Of a DNA stretch of 64,000 nt, positions 10,591 to 21,121 are shown in pieces; within the stretch, counting starts at the first letter, position 1; every line of letters starts with the position of its first letter. Source of the stretch: Armigeres subalbatus. Taxonomy: Eukaryota; Arthropoda; Insecta; Diptera; Culicidae. The notes beneath the pieces are model-generated. The model searched no databases and was not told where the DNA came from. It saw nothing but the letters and a program-made list of their open reading frames with translations. A program made the position numbers and the translations under genes. Location: contig NC_085141.1 of the NCBI RefSeq assembly GCF_024139115.2, positions 221,760,307-221,824,306 of the forward strand. The letters are read 5' to 3'.

Positions 10591-11802
10591 AAAATACATA
10601 CATTTGAGTTCGTTGCAAGTTGCCACCGTGTCAACATCGTTTGCAATCGTATCCTACTTAAAGTTATTAAATCAAAGTCAATTCAACCGAAACTGGGTAA
10701 ATTACCGCACGAGCGCCCTGACTCTTCCCATAAGGATGCGACGGGTTCGAGTGGTCCCACAAAAATAGTAATTCGCAAGAATTACGACAAAGCTAAAAAA
10801 TTGAATCCAAAATCTGCCGTGCATCTGAACTCGATGATCGAGAACAATGGAATAGCTTCACCTCTACAAAGCGTACAATACAATGTCTCGCCTGCAGTGC
10901 ATGTGGGGGAAACAACATCGACGATTGCAGGTATTTCTACCCATAATGAGTTTCAAATGCTGGCGGATAATGGCAGTCAGCATATGGAAGTAACTGGAGC
11001 GCACCACCAATCTCCTCCAACCGGTAAAAAAGTACGCTGTCCGCCCATCTACGTACATGACATAAGTGTGACCGAAATCAACGCCATTGCTATGTCGCTA
11101 TCCATCAGCAAAAATGAGTACCTGCAACGTGTAGGCCGTGAAGGGATACAACTCACAGTGAATACCGAAAACATTTTCGACTCGTTCATCTCACACTTCA
11201 AGGAAAAAGACGTGCGCTTCTACACACACAGGCTTCCGAGTGAAAATCCTATCAGATTCGTCTTATCTGGTCTGCCTGCTATCGTCAGCGCCGAAGAGGT
11301 GACAACAGAGTTGAAATCCCTCAACATTGCCCCAGAGAGTATCAAATTGCTACATGCGTCAACATCTGGCAATAATACCTTGTACGTTGTTTCATTCAAA
11401 CGTGGAACATACAAGCTTCAGGACCTACGAAAAGTTCGTTCGCTATCCAACGTTATCGTCAACTGGCGGCCGTATTCGAAGAAGGTTACTGACGTCGCCC
11501 AATGCTTCCGATGCCAGCAGTTTAGTCATGGAATGAGCCACTGCAATCTCCAACCAAAGTGTGTGAAATGTGGGGAACTGCATCTCACGAAGAACTGTAC
11601 AATCCCGAAGAAAGTGAAAGAACAATGTGCTCCATCGGATCAAGGAAACGGTGACCGTAATTTGATCAAATGCGCGAATTGTAGCCGAAACCACACGGCC
11701 AGCTTCAGAGGATGTCCAGTAAGACTGTCCTACATTAAACAGCTCGAGGAAAAGAAACAACAAGCACGCGCTCGCCAAACTGCTTCGTCAGTTTCCGTTT
11801 AA
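10591..11802 (+). CDS. Jockey-clade LINE ORF1 (gag-like, zinc-knuckle protein)
   Basis: About 400 codons are open to the stop at 11802. The first in-frame ATG is near 10834, so the true N-terminus is uncertain and may be truncated. The central part, from RCPPIYVHD through FYTHRLPSENPIRFVLSGLP, resembles the RNA-binding region with PRE_C2HC domain of insect Jockey ORF1 proteins. Cys-rich knuckles follow: CFRCQQFSHGMSHC, CVKCGELHLTKNC and CANCSRNHTASFRGCP. In this clade the protein binds element RNA in a ribonucleoprotein particle. ORF2 begins about 200 bp downstream but is cut off. The window's other Jockey ORF2, at 33756-36334, may or may not be the same family. Confidence 0.88.
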   Translation, partial: KIHTFEFVASCHRVNIVCNRILLKVIKSKSIQPKLGKLPHERPDSSHKDATGSSGPTKIVIRKNYDKAKKLNPKSAVHLNSMIENNGIASPLQSVQYNVSPAVHVGETTSTIAGISTHNEFQMLADNGSQHMEVTGAHHQSPPTGKKVRCPPIYVHDISVTEINAIAMSLSISKNEYLQRVGREGIQLTVNTENIFDSFISHFKEKDVRFYTHRLPSENPIRFVLSGLPAIVSAEEVTTELKSLNIAPESIKLLHASTSGNNTLYVVSFKRGTYKLQDLRKVRSLSNVIVNWRPYSKKVTDVAQCFRCQQFSHGMSHCNLQPKCVKCGELHLTKNCTIPKKVKEQCAPSDQGNGDRNLIKCANCSRNHTASFRGCPVRLSYIKQLEEKKQQARARQTASSVSV

Positions 11803-12009
11803 CGAGGGCGCCCTTCGCCAGCTACGGTCCAGCCGGGTGTTTATTTTTCGCAAGTGGTAGCAGGTGAAGCCAAAGGTCAAAACTCGGATCTATTTACCTT
11901 GTCCGAATTTCTAAGCCTAGCCCGTGAGCTCTACTCTAGGCTTTCAGTATGTAGCAGCAAAGCTATGCAATTTCTCGCTCTTTCGGAGCTGATGGCAAAA
12001 TATGTGTGC

Positions 12010-12147
12010 GATGGATAATCTGTCTACACTCAATGTTTTGAACTGGAATGGGAGGTCCCTGCGAAACAAAGCTCCCGAATTGTTCGACTTCATGATTTCA
12101 CATCAAATAGACCTGGCAATAATAACGGAAACTTGGTTGCAGCCCTG
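12010..12147 (+). pseudogene. Truncated start of Jockey LINE ORF2 (endonuclease N-terminus)
   Basis: From the ATG at 12010 the frame reads MDNLSTLNVLNWNGRSLRNK and then DLAIITETWL. This is the standard beginning of an apurinic-like endonuclease domain, with the Asn and Glu catalytic positions in NWNGRS and TETWL. Homology ends at about 12147, where unrelated sequence begins. It follows ORF1 by about 200 bp, the usual order. The rest of ORF2 is absent here. Confidence 0.8.
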
Positions 12148-12315
12148 TCGTCGTAAAATATGAGCTACTTAGTCGCCTATTTTTAAAAGGGGCGCTGGTA
12201 CAACAAGGTGGTTATGAGGGCGCATATTTAAAAACTACGAATTTCAGTGAAACTTGGAACTGAAAGTTCGGTTCGTTGAATTACAAATCAAGTAAAACCG
12301 TTCACGTAAGGGCCT
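12148..12315. other. Unassigned junction sequence between two LINE copies
   Basis: About 170 bp between the end of the truncated Jockey ORF2 and the start of the next LINE. I see no repeat structure or coding potential in it. Confidence 0.4.
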
Positions 12316-14180
12316 CGTGCCACAGCCCGATATGTGTAAAAACATGAACGTGAACCTTCTTACGAACGAGCGTGAGGTGATCCAAAGGTGGTGGCAGCAC
12401 TACGAAGAGCACCTGAATGGCGATCAGGCAACGGCGGCGGTATGGTAATGAACCTGGGCACGCGCGCAGGACATACGACTTTCGGCTCCAAATCTTCAGG
12501 AAATCCAGGAGGAGATCGGCCGGCTGAAAAACAACAAAGTCCCTGTAGTTGACCAACTACCAGGAGCTGCTTAAACACGGTGGTGAGGCACTGACTACAG
12601 CGCTGCAGTGGGAGTTTGGGAGGATGAGGCTCTGCCGCAGGAGTGGATGGAAGGTGTCGTGTCTCCCATCTACAAAAGGGCGATAAGCTGGATTTAGCAA
12701 CTACCGCGCAATCACATTGCTGAACGCCTCCTACAAGGTACTCTCCCAAATTTTATGCCGCCGACTAACACCAATTGCAAGAGAGTTCGTGGGGCAGTAC
12801 CAGGCGGGATTTATGGGTGAACGCTCTACCACAGATCAGGTATTCGCCGTACGTCAAGTCTTGCAGAAATGCCAAGAATACAACCTGCCCACTAGATCTG
12901 TTCAAATTTCAAAAAGTTTCCTAAAATCGACCGGTCTACTGGTATTCACAACTCTTATGCTAAGATAGACTTCTGGTGAAAATTTCAGTTCAATTGGTTG
13001 AAATTTAGCTGCGCTTCAAATCGATTTAGTGTTTTTGGGATAATTTTTCTCCTAAAAAAATTATAACTCTAAATGCAAGAGTGAACCCAAAATTTTTGGC
13101 TGGGCGGCTGAACAAAATCATAAAGCTATTTTCAATTCATTATGTTATACACATTTTTCTGTTAACGCTTACTAAATAATATAATTGTCTATATAATGTC
13201 GACATTCAGCAGGTTTTGTTTTGTCAGGGAGGTTTTTTATGACTGATTATGCTCAAATTTGGCTTAAACATTCTTTGCATATCAAAAAATAATGTGGCCA
13301 GTTTTTTCCCCTACGACTTCAGTGGCTTGTTAGAAATATCTAACAGAAAACAAAAAGTATCTTTAACTATTCTGTCCTATTTTTTTTACAAAAGTTATCC
13401 GACTCAATGTTTAAATAGAGTGTAAATGTAATCAGATATGTATCAGATCAGTATAACTTTGTCAAAAAGGCAAAACGTGGCGATTCGTAGGGCCCTTGTT
13501 AAGTCTTTTTTGAACGTCTTTTGTCCCTTCGAAACGCGCAGAGGGTTACGGCAAGGTGATGGTCTTTCGTGTCTGCTATTCAACATCGCTTTGGAGGGAG
13601 TAATACGAATGGCAGGGATTGACACGAGTGGTACGATTTTCACGAAGTTCGTCCAGTTATTTGGTTTCGCCGACGACATTGATATCATGGCACGTAACTC
13701 TGAGAGGATGGAGGAAGCCTACATCAGACTGAAAAGCGAAGCTAAACGAATTGGACTAGTCATCAACACGTCGAAGACGAAGTACGTGATAGGAAGAGGC
13801 TCCAGAGAGGTCAATGTAAACCACCCATCACGAGTTTCTATCGGTCTCTCGGTGATGAAATCGAGGTAGTTGAAGATTTCGTGTACTTGGGCTCACTAGT
13901 GACCCCCGATAACGATACCAGAGATGAATTCGGAGACGTATCATGGCAGGAAATCGTACGTACTTTGGACTCCGCAAAACGCTAAGATCGAATAGAGTTC
14001 GCCGCCGTACCAAACTGACTATCTACAAAACGTTAATTAGACCGGTAGTTCTCTACGAACACAAGACCTGGACAATGCTCGAAGAGGAGCAACGCGCACT
14101 GAAAGTTTTCGAAAGGAAAGATCTGCGTACCATCTATGGCGGGGTTCAGCGGACGGTACGTGGAGGAGGCGAATGAACCA
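12316..14180 (+). pseudogene. Endonuclease-RT LINE, reverse-transcriptase pseudogene (plus strand)
   Basis: In shifting frames the sequence encodes EREVIQRWWQHYEEHLNG, then SPIYKKGD-like and YRAITLLNASYKVLSQILCR, and QYQAGFMGERSTTDQ. After an interruption at 12900-13440 it continues with RRGLRQGDGLSCLLFNIALEG, FADD (13666-13677) and the C-terminal IYKTLIRPVVLYEHKTWTML. These are reverse-transcriptase palm and thumb motifs plus the C-terminal region of an endonuclease-RT LINE family common in mosquitoes. I cannot settle the clade (RTE-like is possible). The FADD catalytic pair is intact, but frameshifts, stops and the insertion make the copy dead. The minus-strand copy at 14600-16170 is the same family. 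Confidence 0.85.
12900..13440. mobile_element. ~540-bp insertion splitting the plus-strand LINE RT
   Basis: Reverse-transcriptase similarity stops after 'cccactagatctg' near 12900 and resumes near 13470. The intervening AT-rich DNA has no RT similarity and no long ORF. I could not define inverted repeats or a target duplication. It may be a non-autonomous DNA element or a deletion/insertion scar. Confidence 0.5.
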
Positions 14181-14257
14181 CGACAACAGTAAAACCCTAC
14201 CCCGATATGTGCGTCATCTGGATTTGGTTCTAAATGTAAACAACAGTGTTAATTAAC

Positions 14258-14470
14258 TACTACCAAAAGATATTTTAGTTACACGATAAAGATTGTCGCT
14301 TCGGTGCCATTTGTTCTGCTGTCCCAAACATGTGTGGTACCAATCTGTCAAATCGTATGTATTTTTCCTTCATTGACGTTTAGCACCCTTTCTTCGCCAG
14401 CAAAAGATGTTCCGAACAGCGACGACAGCGACAATCTTTATCTTGTAACTAAAATATCTTTTCTACCACA
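14258..14470. mobile_element. Fold-back MITE (~213 bp)
   Basis: The left arm at 14260-14303 ('ctaccaaaagatattttagt ...') is the near-perfect reverse complement of the right arm at about 14426-14468. The arms are about 43 bp with one or two mismatches and surround ~120 bp. There is no ORF. It sits next to the 3' end of the plus-strand LINE. Confidence 0.8.
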
Positions 14471-14599
14471 TTTTTAAAGCATACATTTTTTTCGATATTT
14501 TATCAAAACCAAACACTCAATCATGCAATATAGTTGTGGTATGCTTGAGATACCAGCTTGATTATAGCGACTAGGAAAAGAATTTATTTTCAGTATATT

Positions 14600-16170
14600 C
14601 ATTTATTTAGTCTACATCTAAACAAATAATACTGTATCAACAATTTGACGCCACAATACACGGTTCGAGGCCGCAACTCTCCATCCACGAATACGCCCCA
14701 CGCTCGCCAAGTCGTTTTGCACCTGGTCTGCCCATCTCGTTCGCTGCGCTCCACGCCGTCTCGTACATGCCGGATCGGAGGCGAACACCATCTTTGCAGG
14801 GTTGCTGTCCGGCATTCTTGCAACGTGTCCTGCCCATCGTACCCTTCCAGCTTTAGCTACCTTCTGAATACTGGGTTCGCCGTAGAGCTGGGCGAGCTCG
14901 TGATTCATTCTTCGCCGCCACACACCGTCTTCTTGCACACCGTCAAAGATGGTCCTAAGCACCCGTCTCTCGAATACTCCGAGTGCTTGCAAGTCCTCCT
15001 CGAGCATTGTCCATGTTTTATGTCCGTAGAGGACAACAGGTCTTATTAACGTCTTGTACATGACACATTTGGTGCGGTGGCGAATCTTTTATCGCAGTTT
15101 CTTCTGAACCCCGCAGTAGGAACCCGGCTCTCCGCATGACACCTTCTAGTGCAATGTTGAACGACAGGCACGAAAGTCCATCACCTTGTCTTAGTCCCCG
15201 GCGCGATTCGAACGAACTGGAGTGTTCGCCCGAAATCTTCACACAGTTTTGCACACCATCCACCGTTGCTTTGATCAGTCTGGTAAGCTGTTCCCAGTCC
15301 CAGGGAAGCTGTTCTCGTCCATAATTTTCCATAGCTTTACGCGGTCTATACTGTCGTATGCCGCCTTTAAATCAACAAACAGATGGTGCGTTGGGACCTG
15401 GTATTCACGGCATTTTTATAGGATTTGCCGTACAGTAAGTCCGTTGTCGAGCAGCCGTCAACGAAGCCGGCTTGACTACTTCCCACGAACTCATTCACTA
15501 ATGGTGACAGACGACGGAAGATGATCTGGGATATCACTTTGTAGGCGGCATTAAGGATGGTGATCGCTCGAAAGTTCTCATACTCCAGCTTGCCGCCTTT
15601 CTTGTAGATGGGGCATATAACCCCTTCCTTCCACTCCTCCGGTAGCTGTTCAGTTTCCCAGATTCTGACTATCAATTTGTGCAGGCAAGTGGCTAGCTTT
15701 TCCGGGCCCATCTTGATGAGCTCAGCTCCGATACCATCCTTACAAGCTGCTTTATTGGTCTTTAGCTGTTGGATGGCATCCTTAACTTTCCTGAAGGGTG
15801 GCTGGTTGGCTTCCATAGCCCGCTGAACTGACGTAGTCATCTCCTCCGCTGCCTTGACTTTCACTTTCACTTCATTCAAATGTTTCTCGTAGTGCTGCTT
15901 CCACCTTTCGATCACCACACGTTCGTCCGTCAAGATGCTCCCATCCTTATCCCTGCACATTTCGGCTCGCGGCACGAAGCCTTTGCGGGATGCGTTGAGC
16001 TTCTGATAGAACTTGCGTGTTTCTTGAGAACAGCACAGCTGTTCCATCTCCTCGCACTCCGCCTCTTCCAGGCGGCGTTTCTTCTTCTGAAAAAGACGGG
16101 TCTGCTGTCTCAGCTTCCGTCTATAACGTTCCACGTTCTGCCGGGTACCTTGCTGCAGCGCAACTAGCTA
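14600..16170 (-). pseudogene. Endonuclease-RT LINE, minus strand, RT catalytic core deleted
   Basis: On the minus strand, 16134-15367 encodes DERVVIERWKQHYEKHLNE, then GVICPIYKKGGKLEYENFRA and AGFVDGCSTTD. After a frameshift, 15332-15120 gives LTRLIKATVDGVQNC and RRGLRQGDGLSC up to ALEGVMRRAG. Then 15061-14618 gives MYKTLIRPVVLYGHKTWTML to RMPDSNPAKMVFASDPA and the stop. About 150 codons expected between RRAG and MYKTLIRPV, including the FADD motif, are missing. The 3' end, with 'ctaaataaatg', is near 14605. It is the same family as 12316-14180 and cannot be active. Confidence 0.88.
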
Positions 16171-16184
16171 AATCCTAGTTGTTC

Positions 16185-16186
16185 TA

Positions 16187-16226
<40 letters not shown>

Positions 16227-16228
16227 AA
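16185..16228. repeat. (TAAA)n microsatellite
   Basis: About ten uninterrupted TAAA/AAAT units directly beside the 5' part of the minus-strand LINE. Such tracts often mark LINE 3' tails, so it may be the tail of an otherwise deleted plus-strand copy. Confidence 0.9.
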
Positions 16229-16320
16229 ACAAGCCGTTCCCATTACCCACTTTACCCCACCTGGTCGCTTTACCATCGTTACCCCTTCTCTCTGTGCAAT
16301 ATGTACAATGCTGCAGGAAA

Positions 16321-16551
16321 TCAAGAAAAAAAATTCAAAACGACTTATCTGCTTTTGTAAACAAAGATTCAAACGACGATTTGACGAATCTGATGGCTCT
16401 CCCACGCAAACTAACACCATCAACAGGTAGCGGAAACCTTCACCTACCTATTGGTGGTGTTGGTTTGCGTGAGAGCTATCAGATTCGTCAAATCGTCGTT
16501 TGAATCTTTGTTTAAAAAAGCAGATAAGTCGTTTTGAAAATTTTGTCTTGA
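16321..16551. mobile_element. MITE with ~95-bp near-perfect inverted arms
   Basis: The left arm runs from 'tcaagaaaaaaaattcaaaa' through 'caaagattcaaacgacgatt' to 'gagagccatcag...' sequences. The right arm at about 16455-16550 is its reverse complement with few mismatches; a ~40-bp centre separates them. One arm of a related copy is at 29155-29242. Confidence 0.88.
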
Positions 16552-16559
16552 AGTTTTTA

Positions 16560-17300
16560 ATGCTACCCAATGCTATTTTAATTTCAACAGCACTTCTCAG
16601 AGCTGTTTGTACCTATTATTGATCCCGTTACATGTGCCTCCGTTTTACGTTGGACCCATTTGCAAAAGTAAAATTCCGCCAAGCAGTGGTGATCCTGCAA
16701 GCAGAGTGGGCCGCATTTGACAGGTCTCCTTCTCGTTTGGAACACATTTTCATATGGGAATGACAGATGAATTTTGTTCCAATTCTGACAGTATCGCCGC
16801 CACTCTTACCCTCTCAACGTCGCCCTCGATTGATCGAGCTCGGGCGAAATTAATCTTCTTCTTTTTCATAGAAAATGAAGTCGTCATGTTTTGACGTTTA
16901 TTTTATGCATTGCGGAGTGAAAGGGACAAAGCGACATATTTAGAAATTTTCAAATTCGAAATGTTGCTTCTTGCTCTGGCTCATAAATACTCGACGTATA
17001 TGACAATTCGAATTTCGTTGTCACTCGTCAAGTCACTTTTCTGTTTCCTTTTTTTCAATCGCGTTGTGCAACGGACAAGGAAAACGGAACGGAAAACGCC
17101 GTCGTGGCCACAAGTTCGGGAAGTATCCCACCGGGAAAATGTAAAATTGTACGTTTCCGCCCAAAGCTGTGCCGCTAGATGCTGATGTTCGGTGTTCTGG
17201 ACGGATTGCGCTTCACCGCTCCACATTAGACAAGCTCCAGCGGTTCCGATGGAATCTGAAAAGGAACAGGTAAGAAAACTGGCAAAAGCTGGCAGAATCA
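16560..17300. other. Unassigned sequence between MITE and LINE fragments
   Basis: Contains ORFs of up to 106 codons on either strand, but none has a recognisable domain, and coding and non-coding frames look alike. No inverted repeat was found. Confidence 0.35.
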
Positions 17301-17304
17301 TCCG

Positions 17305-17465
17305 TTCATTAATTTATTTTTAGTCTACATCCTAACATAACACTGAATCAACAATTTGACGCCACAATACAAGGTTCGAGGCCATCTCCACGCTCGCCAA
17401 GTCGATCAGCTCCACGCATTCCTGTGCCTACCGGATCGGAAATGAACACCATATTTGCTGCCGCG
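17305..17465 (-). pseudogene. 3' fragment of the endonuclease-RT LINE family
   Basis: Nearly the same order of sequences as the 3' end at 14600-14800: a flanking 'atttatttttagtctacatc', then 'tcaacaatttgacgccacaa', 'ggttcgaggcc' and 'tcgccaagtcg', with internal gaps. It keeps only the last few dozen codons and the 3' untranslated end. Confidence 0.8.
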
Positions 17466-17569
17466 TATGCAGTTGTGATACGTATACTGTGGATTACGCA
17501 ATAGCTCCGGTGAAATCGGAAAAGGAACAAGTAAGAAAATAGTGGCGAAAGCTTGCAGGGCAATCCATT

Positions 17570-17885
17570 CATTCATTTATTTAGTCTACATCTCTTCAGG
17601 TAACGCTGAGTCAACTATTTGACGCCACAATACCACACGCCTTCTTGTTCCTGCCGGGTCGAAAGCGAACATCATCTTTGCTGCCTCGAAGTGCTGCGCA
17701 TATCCAGTGGCGACATGAGGTTGATTCAGTCGCTCTAGGTCGTAACGAGGCGGCCGACGGTACCAAACATTGTTTAACCATCATCAGATAGTGGTCAGAG
17801 TCGATGTTAGCGCCACGATATCTCCTGACGTCGATAATGTCGGAGAGGTGCCGTCCATCAATCAGAACGAGGTCGTTTTATAATT
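17570..17885 (-). pseudogene. Endonuclease-RT LINE fragment: endonuclease joined to C-terminus
   Basis: Reading the minus strand from 17876, one frame gives NDLVLIDGRHLSDIIDVRRY, then RGANIDSDHYLMMV with the SDH catalytic motif of the endonuclease, then KQCLVPSAASLRPRATE. It is followed almost at once by FDPAGTRRR and VLWRQIVDS, the protein's C-terminus, and the 3' end near 17575. The whole reverse transcriptase between them has been deleted. The 27-bp minisatellite begins inside this endonuclease sequence. Confidence 0.82.
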
Positions 17886-18905
17886 CCCGGAGGAATCCTT
17901 CCCGAAGGAATTCCCGGAGGAATTCTTCCCGAAGGAATTCCCGGAGGAATTCTTCCCGAAGGAATTCCCGGAGGAATCCTTCCCGAAGGAATTCCCGGAG
18001 GAATCCTTCCCGAAGGAATTCCCGGAGGAATCCTTCCCGAAGGAATTCCCGGAGGAATCCTTCCCGAAGGAATTCCCGGAGGAATCCTTCAGAAGGAATT
18101 CCCGGAGGAATCCTTCGAAGGAATTCGGAGGAATCCTTCCCGAAGGAATTCCCGGAGGAATCCTTCCCGAAGGAATTCCCGGAGGAATCCTTCCCGAAGG
18201 AATTCCCGGAGGAATCCTTCCCGAAGGAATTCCCGGAGGAATCCTTCCCGGAGGAATCCTTCCCGAAGGAATTCCCGGAGGAATCCTTCCCGAAGGAATT
18301 CCCGGAGGAATCCTTCCCGAAAGAATTCCCGGAGGATTCCTTCCCGAAGGAATTCCCGGAGGAATCCTTCCAGAAGGAATTCCCGGAGGAATCCTTCCAG
18401 AAGGAATTCCCGGAGGAATCCTTCCAGAAGGAATTCCCGAAGGAATCCTTCCCGAAGGAATTCCCGGAGGAATCCTTCCAGAAGGAATTCCCGGAGGAAT
18501 CCTTCCAGAAGGAATTCCCGGAGGAATCCTTCCAGAAGGAATTCCCGGAGGAATCCTTCCAGAAGGAATTCCCGGAGGAATCCTTCCAGAAGGAATTCCC
18601 GGAGGAATCCTTCCCGAAGGAATTCCCGGAGGAATCCTTCCCGAAGGAATTCCCGGAGGAATCCTTCCCGAAGGAATTCCCGGAGGAATCCTTCCCGAAG
18701 GAATTCCCGGAGGAATCCTTCCCGAAGGAATTCCCGGAGGAATCCTTACCGAGGGAATTCCCGGAGGAATCCTTCCCGAAGGAATTCCCGGAGGAATCCT
18801 TCCCGAAAGAATTCCCGGAGGATTCCTTCCCGAAGGAATTCCCGGAGGAATCTTCCCGAAAGAATTCACGAAGGAATTCTTCCCAGAGGATTTCTTGCCG
18901 ATGAA
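17878..18905. repeat. 27-bp minisatellite, ~38 copies, open in frame on both strands
   Basis: Tandem unit of 27 bp beginning ggaattcccggaggaatcct and closing tcccgaa. Being a multiple of three it stays in frame: the plus strand reads (FPEESFPKE)n for most of 366 codons, and the minus strand reads (GRIPPGIPS)n for most of 335 codons. A frame change near 18090-18130 comes from short unit deletions. Variants with 'ccagaa' instead of 'cccgaa' cluster at about 18370-18600, showing local amplification. The ORFs are by-products of repeat length, with no signal peptide or domain. Each unit also carries GAATTC. Confidence 0.95.
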
Positions 18906-19500
18906 ATTATCGGAGGAACTCCTGAAGGACTACCCGAATGAATTTTCGGAAGAACCCCTGAAGAAATTTTCGATAGAATTCCCGGGTGAACTCCTGAAGG
19001 AATTCCCGGAAGAGCTGCCGAAGGAATCCCCGGACAAATAAACGAAAGGATTTCCGGAGGAATCCCTGAAGCAATTCCCGAAGGAATCCTCGAAGGAATT
19101 CTCGAAGAAAAACTCGGAGGAATTCCCGAAAATATTCTCGAAAGATTTTCCGGATGAGTTCCCGGAGATTTTCAATGGAATTTTCGGAAGAATTTCCCAG
19201 CAAAATTCCCGGAGGGGTCTCACAGGAATTTTCGGTGGAATTCCCGGACAAATTCACTGTCAAGGAGGAATTTGCGAATGAATTCCCGGTGAAATTCTCG
19301 AAAGAATTCCTTGAATGCCCGAAGAAGTTCCTGGAGAAATTTCCGAATAAATTACATGAGGAATTTCCCAGAGAATTCCATTAAAGAATTTCCGGAAAGA
19401 TGTCCAAAGGGCGAGTGATTCCCGCAAGAATTTCGGGAGGAATTCTCAGCAAAATACCCGGAGAAATTCGTCCGCAAATGCTAAAGGGTTATTTTTTATA
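18906..19500. repeat. Diverged extension of the 27-bp GGAATTC repeat
   Basis: The same words (gaattcccg, gaggaat, gaaggaat) continue with many substitutions and variable spacing. This reads as an older edge of the array, with the homogeneous core on the left. Weak similarity may continue to about 19840. Confidence 0.8.
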
Positions 19501-19837
19501 TTCCTTCGTGAATCTTTCTAGTATTCTTGAGGAAGTCGTAATGGGATTCCGAAGATAATCGTTTTCGAATTCGGAGAGTATCCTTCTCAGTTTCCAAATG
19601 GAATTCTTCTAGAATTAAGAAATTCAAAATCTGAAATTAAAAAATTCTCTTCAGAATCCAAAACGGATTTCTTATGGAGCCCCATAAGGATTTTCTTCCA
19701 AATCATAAACGATTTCCTTTTGGAATCTCAAGTAGATGCTCTCTGGAATCCGAGAAAGTTTCCCTTCGCAATACCCGATGGATTTGCATCGAAATCTGTA
19801 CAGGATTCTCTGCATGATCCTAAAAGAATTTTCTAAA

Positions 19838-20332
19838 ACCCAGATTAATCCACCTAGCAGTGATGATGCCTTTCTCGTGCATTATAAAATATATTGAAAA
19901 AATCACATTAGAAAGGTCAAAAAAGCTCTTTGGGGGAATAGATCACATTTTTTCGATCATTTTTAATATTTTTGCCTTGCCACCATTCAAAAAAAATGTT
20001 CTTTGAATTTTCAAGCTGGACCTTTGGGGAAAAACAATGATTTTTCAATAATTCCGAAAAGCAATGATCGGGCCCATTTCCAATAGCAAACAATTCCCCG
20101 TCGAATGCAACTTGTTGCGAGTAAATCGGATAATTCTAAGTTCTAAAAAGTGTGCCTACAAAATTTGTACACATACACACACACATACACAAAAAAACAG
20201 ACGTCACCTCAGTTTGTCGAGCTGAGTCGATCGGTATATAACACTATGGGTCTCCAGGCCTTCTATCAAGTTTTTTTTAGCAATCATATAGCCTTTCGGT
20301 ACAACTTTGTTGTATACGAGAAAGGAAAAAAT
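19838..20332. mobile_element. MITE family 'gcctttctcgtacaac', copy A
   Basis: The left end 'ccagattaatccacctagca' followed by 'gatgcctttctcgtgc' and the right end 'gtacaactttgttgtatacg agaaagg' form inverted termini. Inside are a short CA tract near 20165-20185 and the phrase 'tatataacactatgggtctc'. Other copies are at 24400-24672, 57750-58018 and 58810-58917. No ORF is present. Confidence 0.8.
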
Positions 20333-20679
20333 GCATATGTTACAAATATGCGATCGTGCGGTAGTACAATGATTAGCGATAGTAAATACAATGATTAGCG
20401 CAACGGCGCGTTTTGAAAAATACATATGGATTAAAATTCGATATGTTTCCAACTTTCCTGATTCCCACGTAGTGTTTTTTCACCAATGTAATATTAAAGT
20501 TCAATAATACTACATAGTTGTATGTCATACATTGATTTTGCATCCCTTTGTGTAATAATTTGTGTAATAATTGTACAAGTACATTTGTGAAAATGAAACC
20601 AACAATTCACATAAATATAAATGAAAAAAAAAAAAGCCGCATAATATGGAAATAAGGAGGTGTATGAAAACGAATGTTA

Positions 20680-21121
20680 TGTTCAAATCTGAGACGAGAC
20701 CTGCAAAGAGGAAAAAATGTAACTTCAGCTGCTGCCAGTCAACTGCTGTCACGAACTGTCAGGTGCAACCAGCAGCTTTTTGAGTGAAAGTATTGGTATC
20801 CCAAATAAAATATTCCACATCATTTTTGTTTTACCAAGACATTTTTACTTTAACGAGTATTCCAAACTTTCCGTTTAGCTTGTTAATAATCAGTAATAAA
20901 CCTGTGTTTTGTTCCCGGTATAAAAATCCTTATGAAAATGAATTAACTATTTCGTGAATTGGATACACTTTTATTGTGCTCAGAAGGGTCCACCTGGGGC
21001 TTAGGTGAAACAGTCAAGTAAACAGTTGAAACTCGATGGTCAACTGTGATGAAAAGAAGAACAAGTGTCAAAACAAGAGAAAAGAAGCAGCGTCTTTGCA
21101 GGTCTCGTCTCAGGTTCAAAT
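20680..21121. mobile_element. Non-autonomous inverted-repeat element (~440 bp)
   Basis: 'gttcaaatctgagacgagac' continuing 'ctgcaaag' at 20681-20708 is matched in reverse complement by 'ctttgcaggtctcgtctcag gttcaaa' at 21094-21120. The arms are about 28-30 bp. The interior has no recognisable coding sequence. Confidence 0.65.

Noticed and set aside
17804..18904. A 366-codon ORF as a repetitive secreted or structural protein
   Set aside because: The frame exists because the 27-bp unit is divisible by three, the opposite strand is equally open, and there is no signal peptide, promoter or non-repeat domain.
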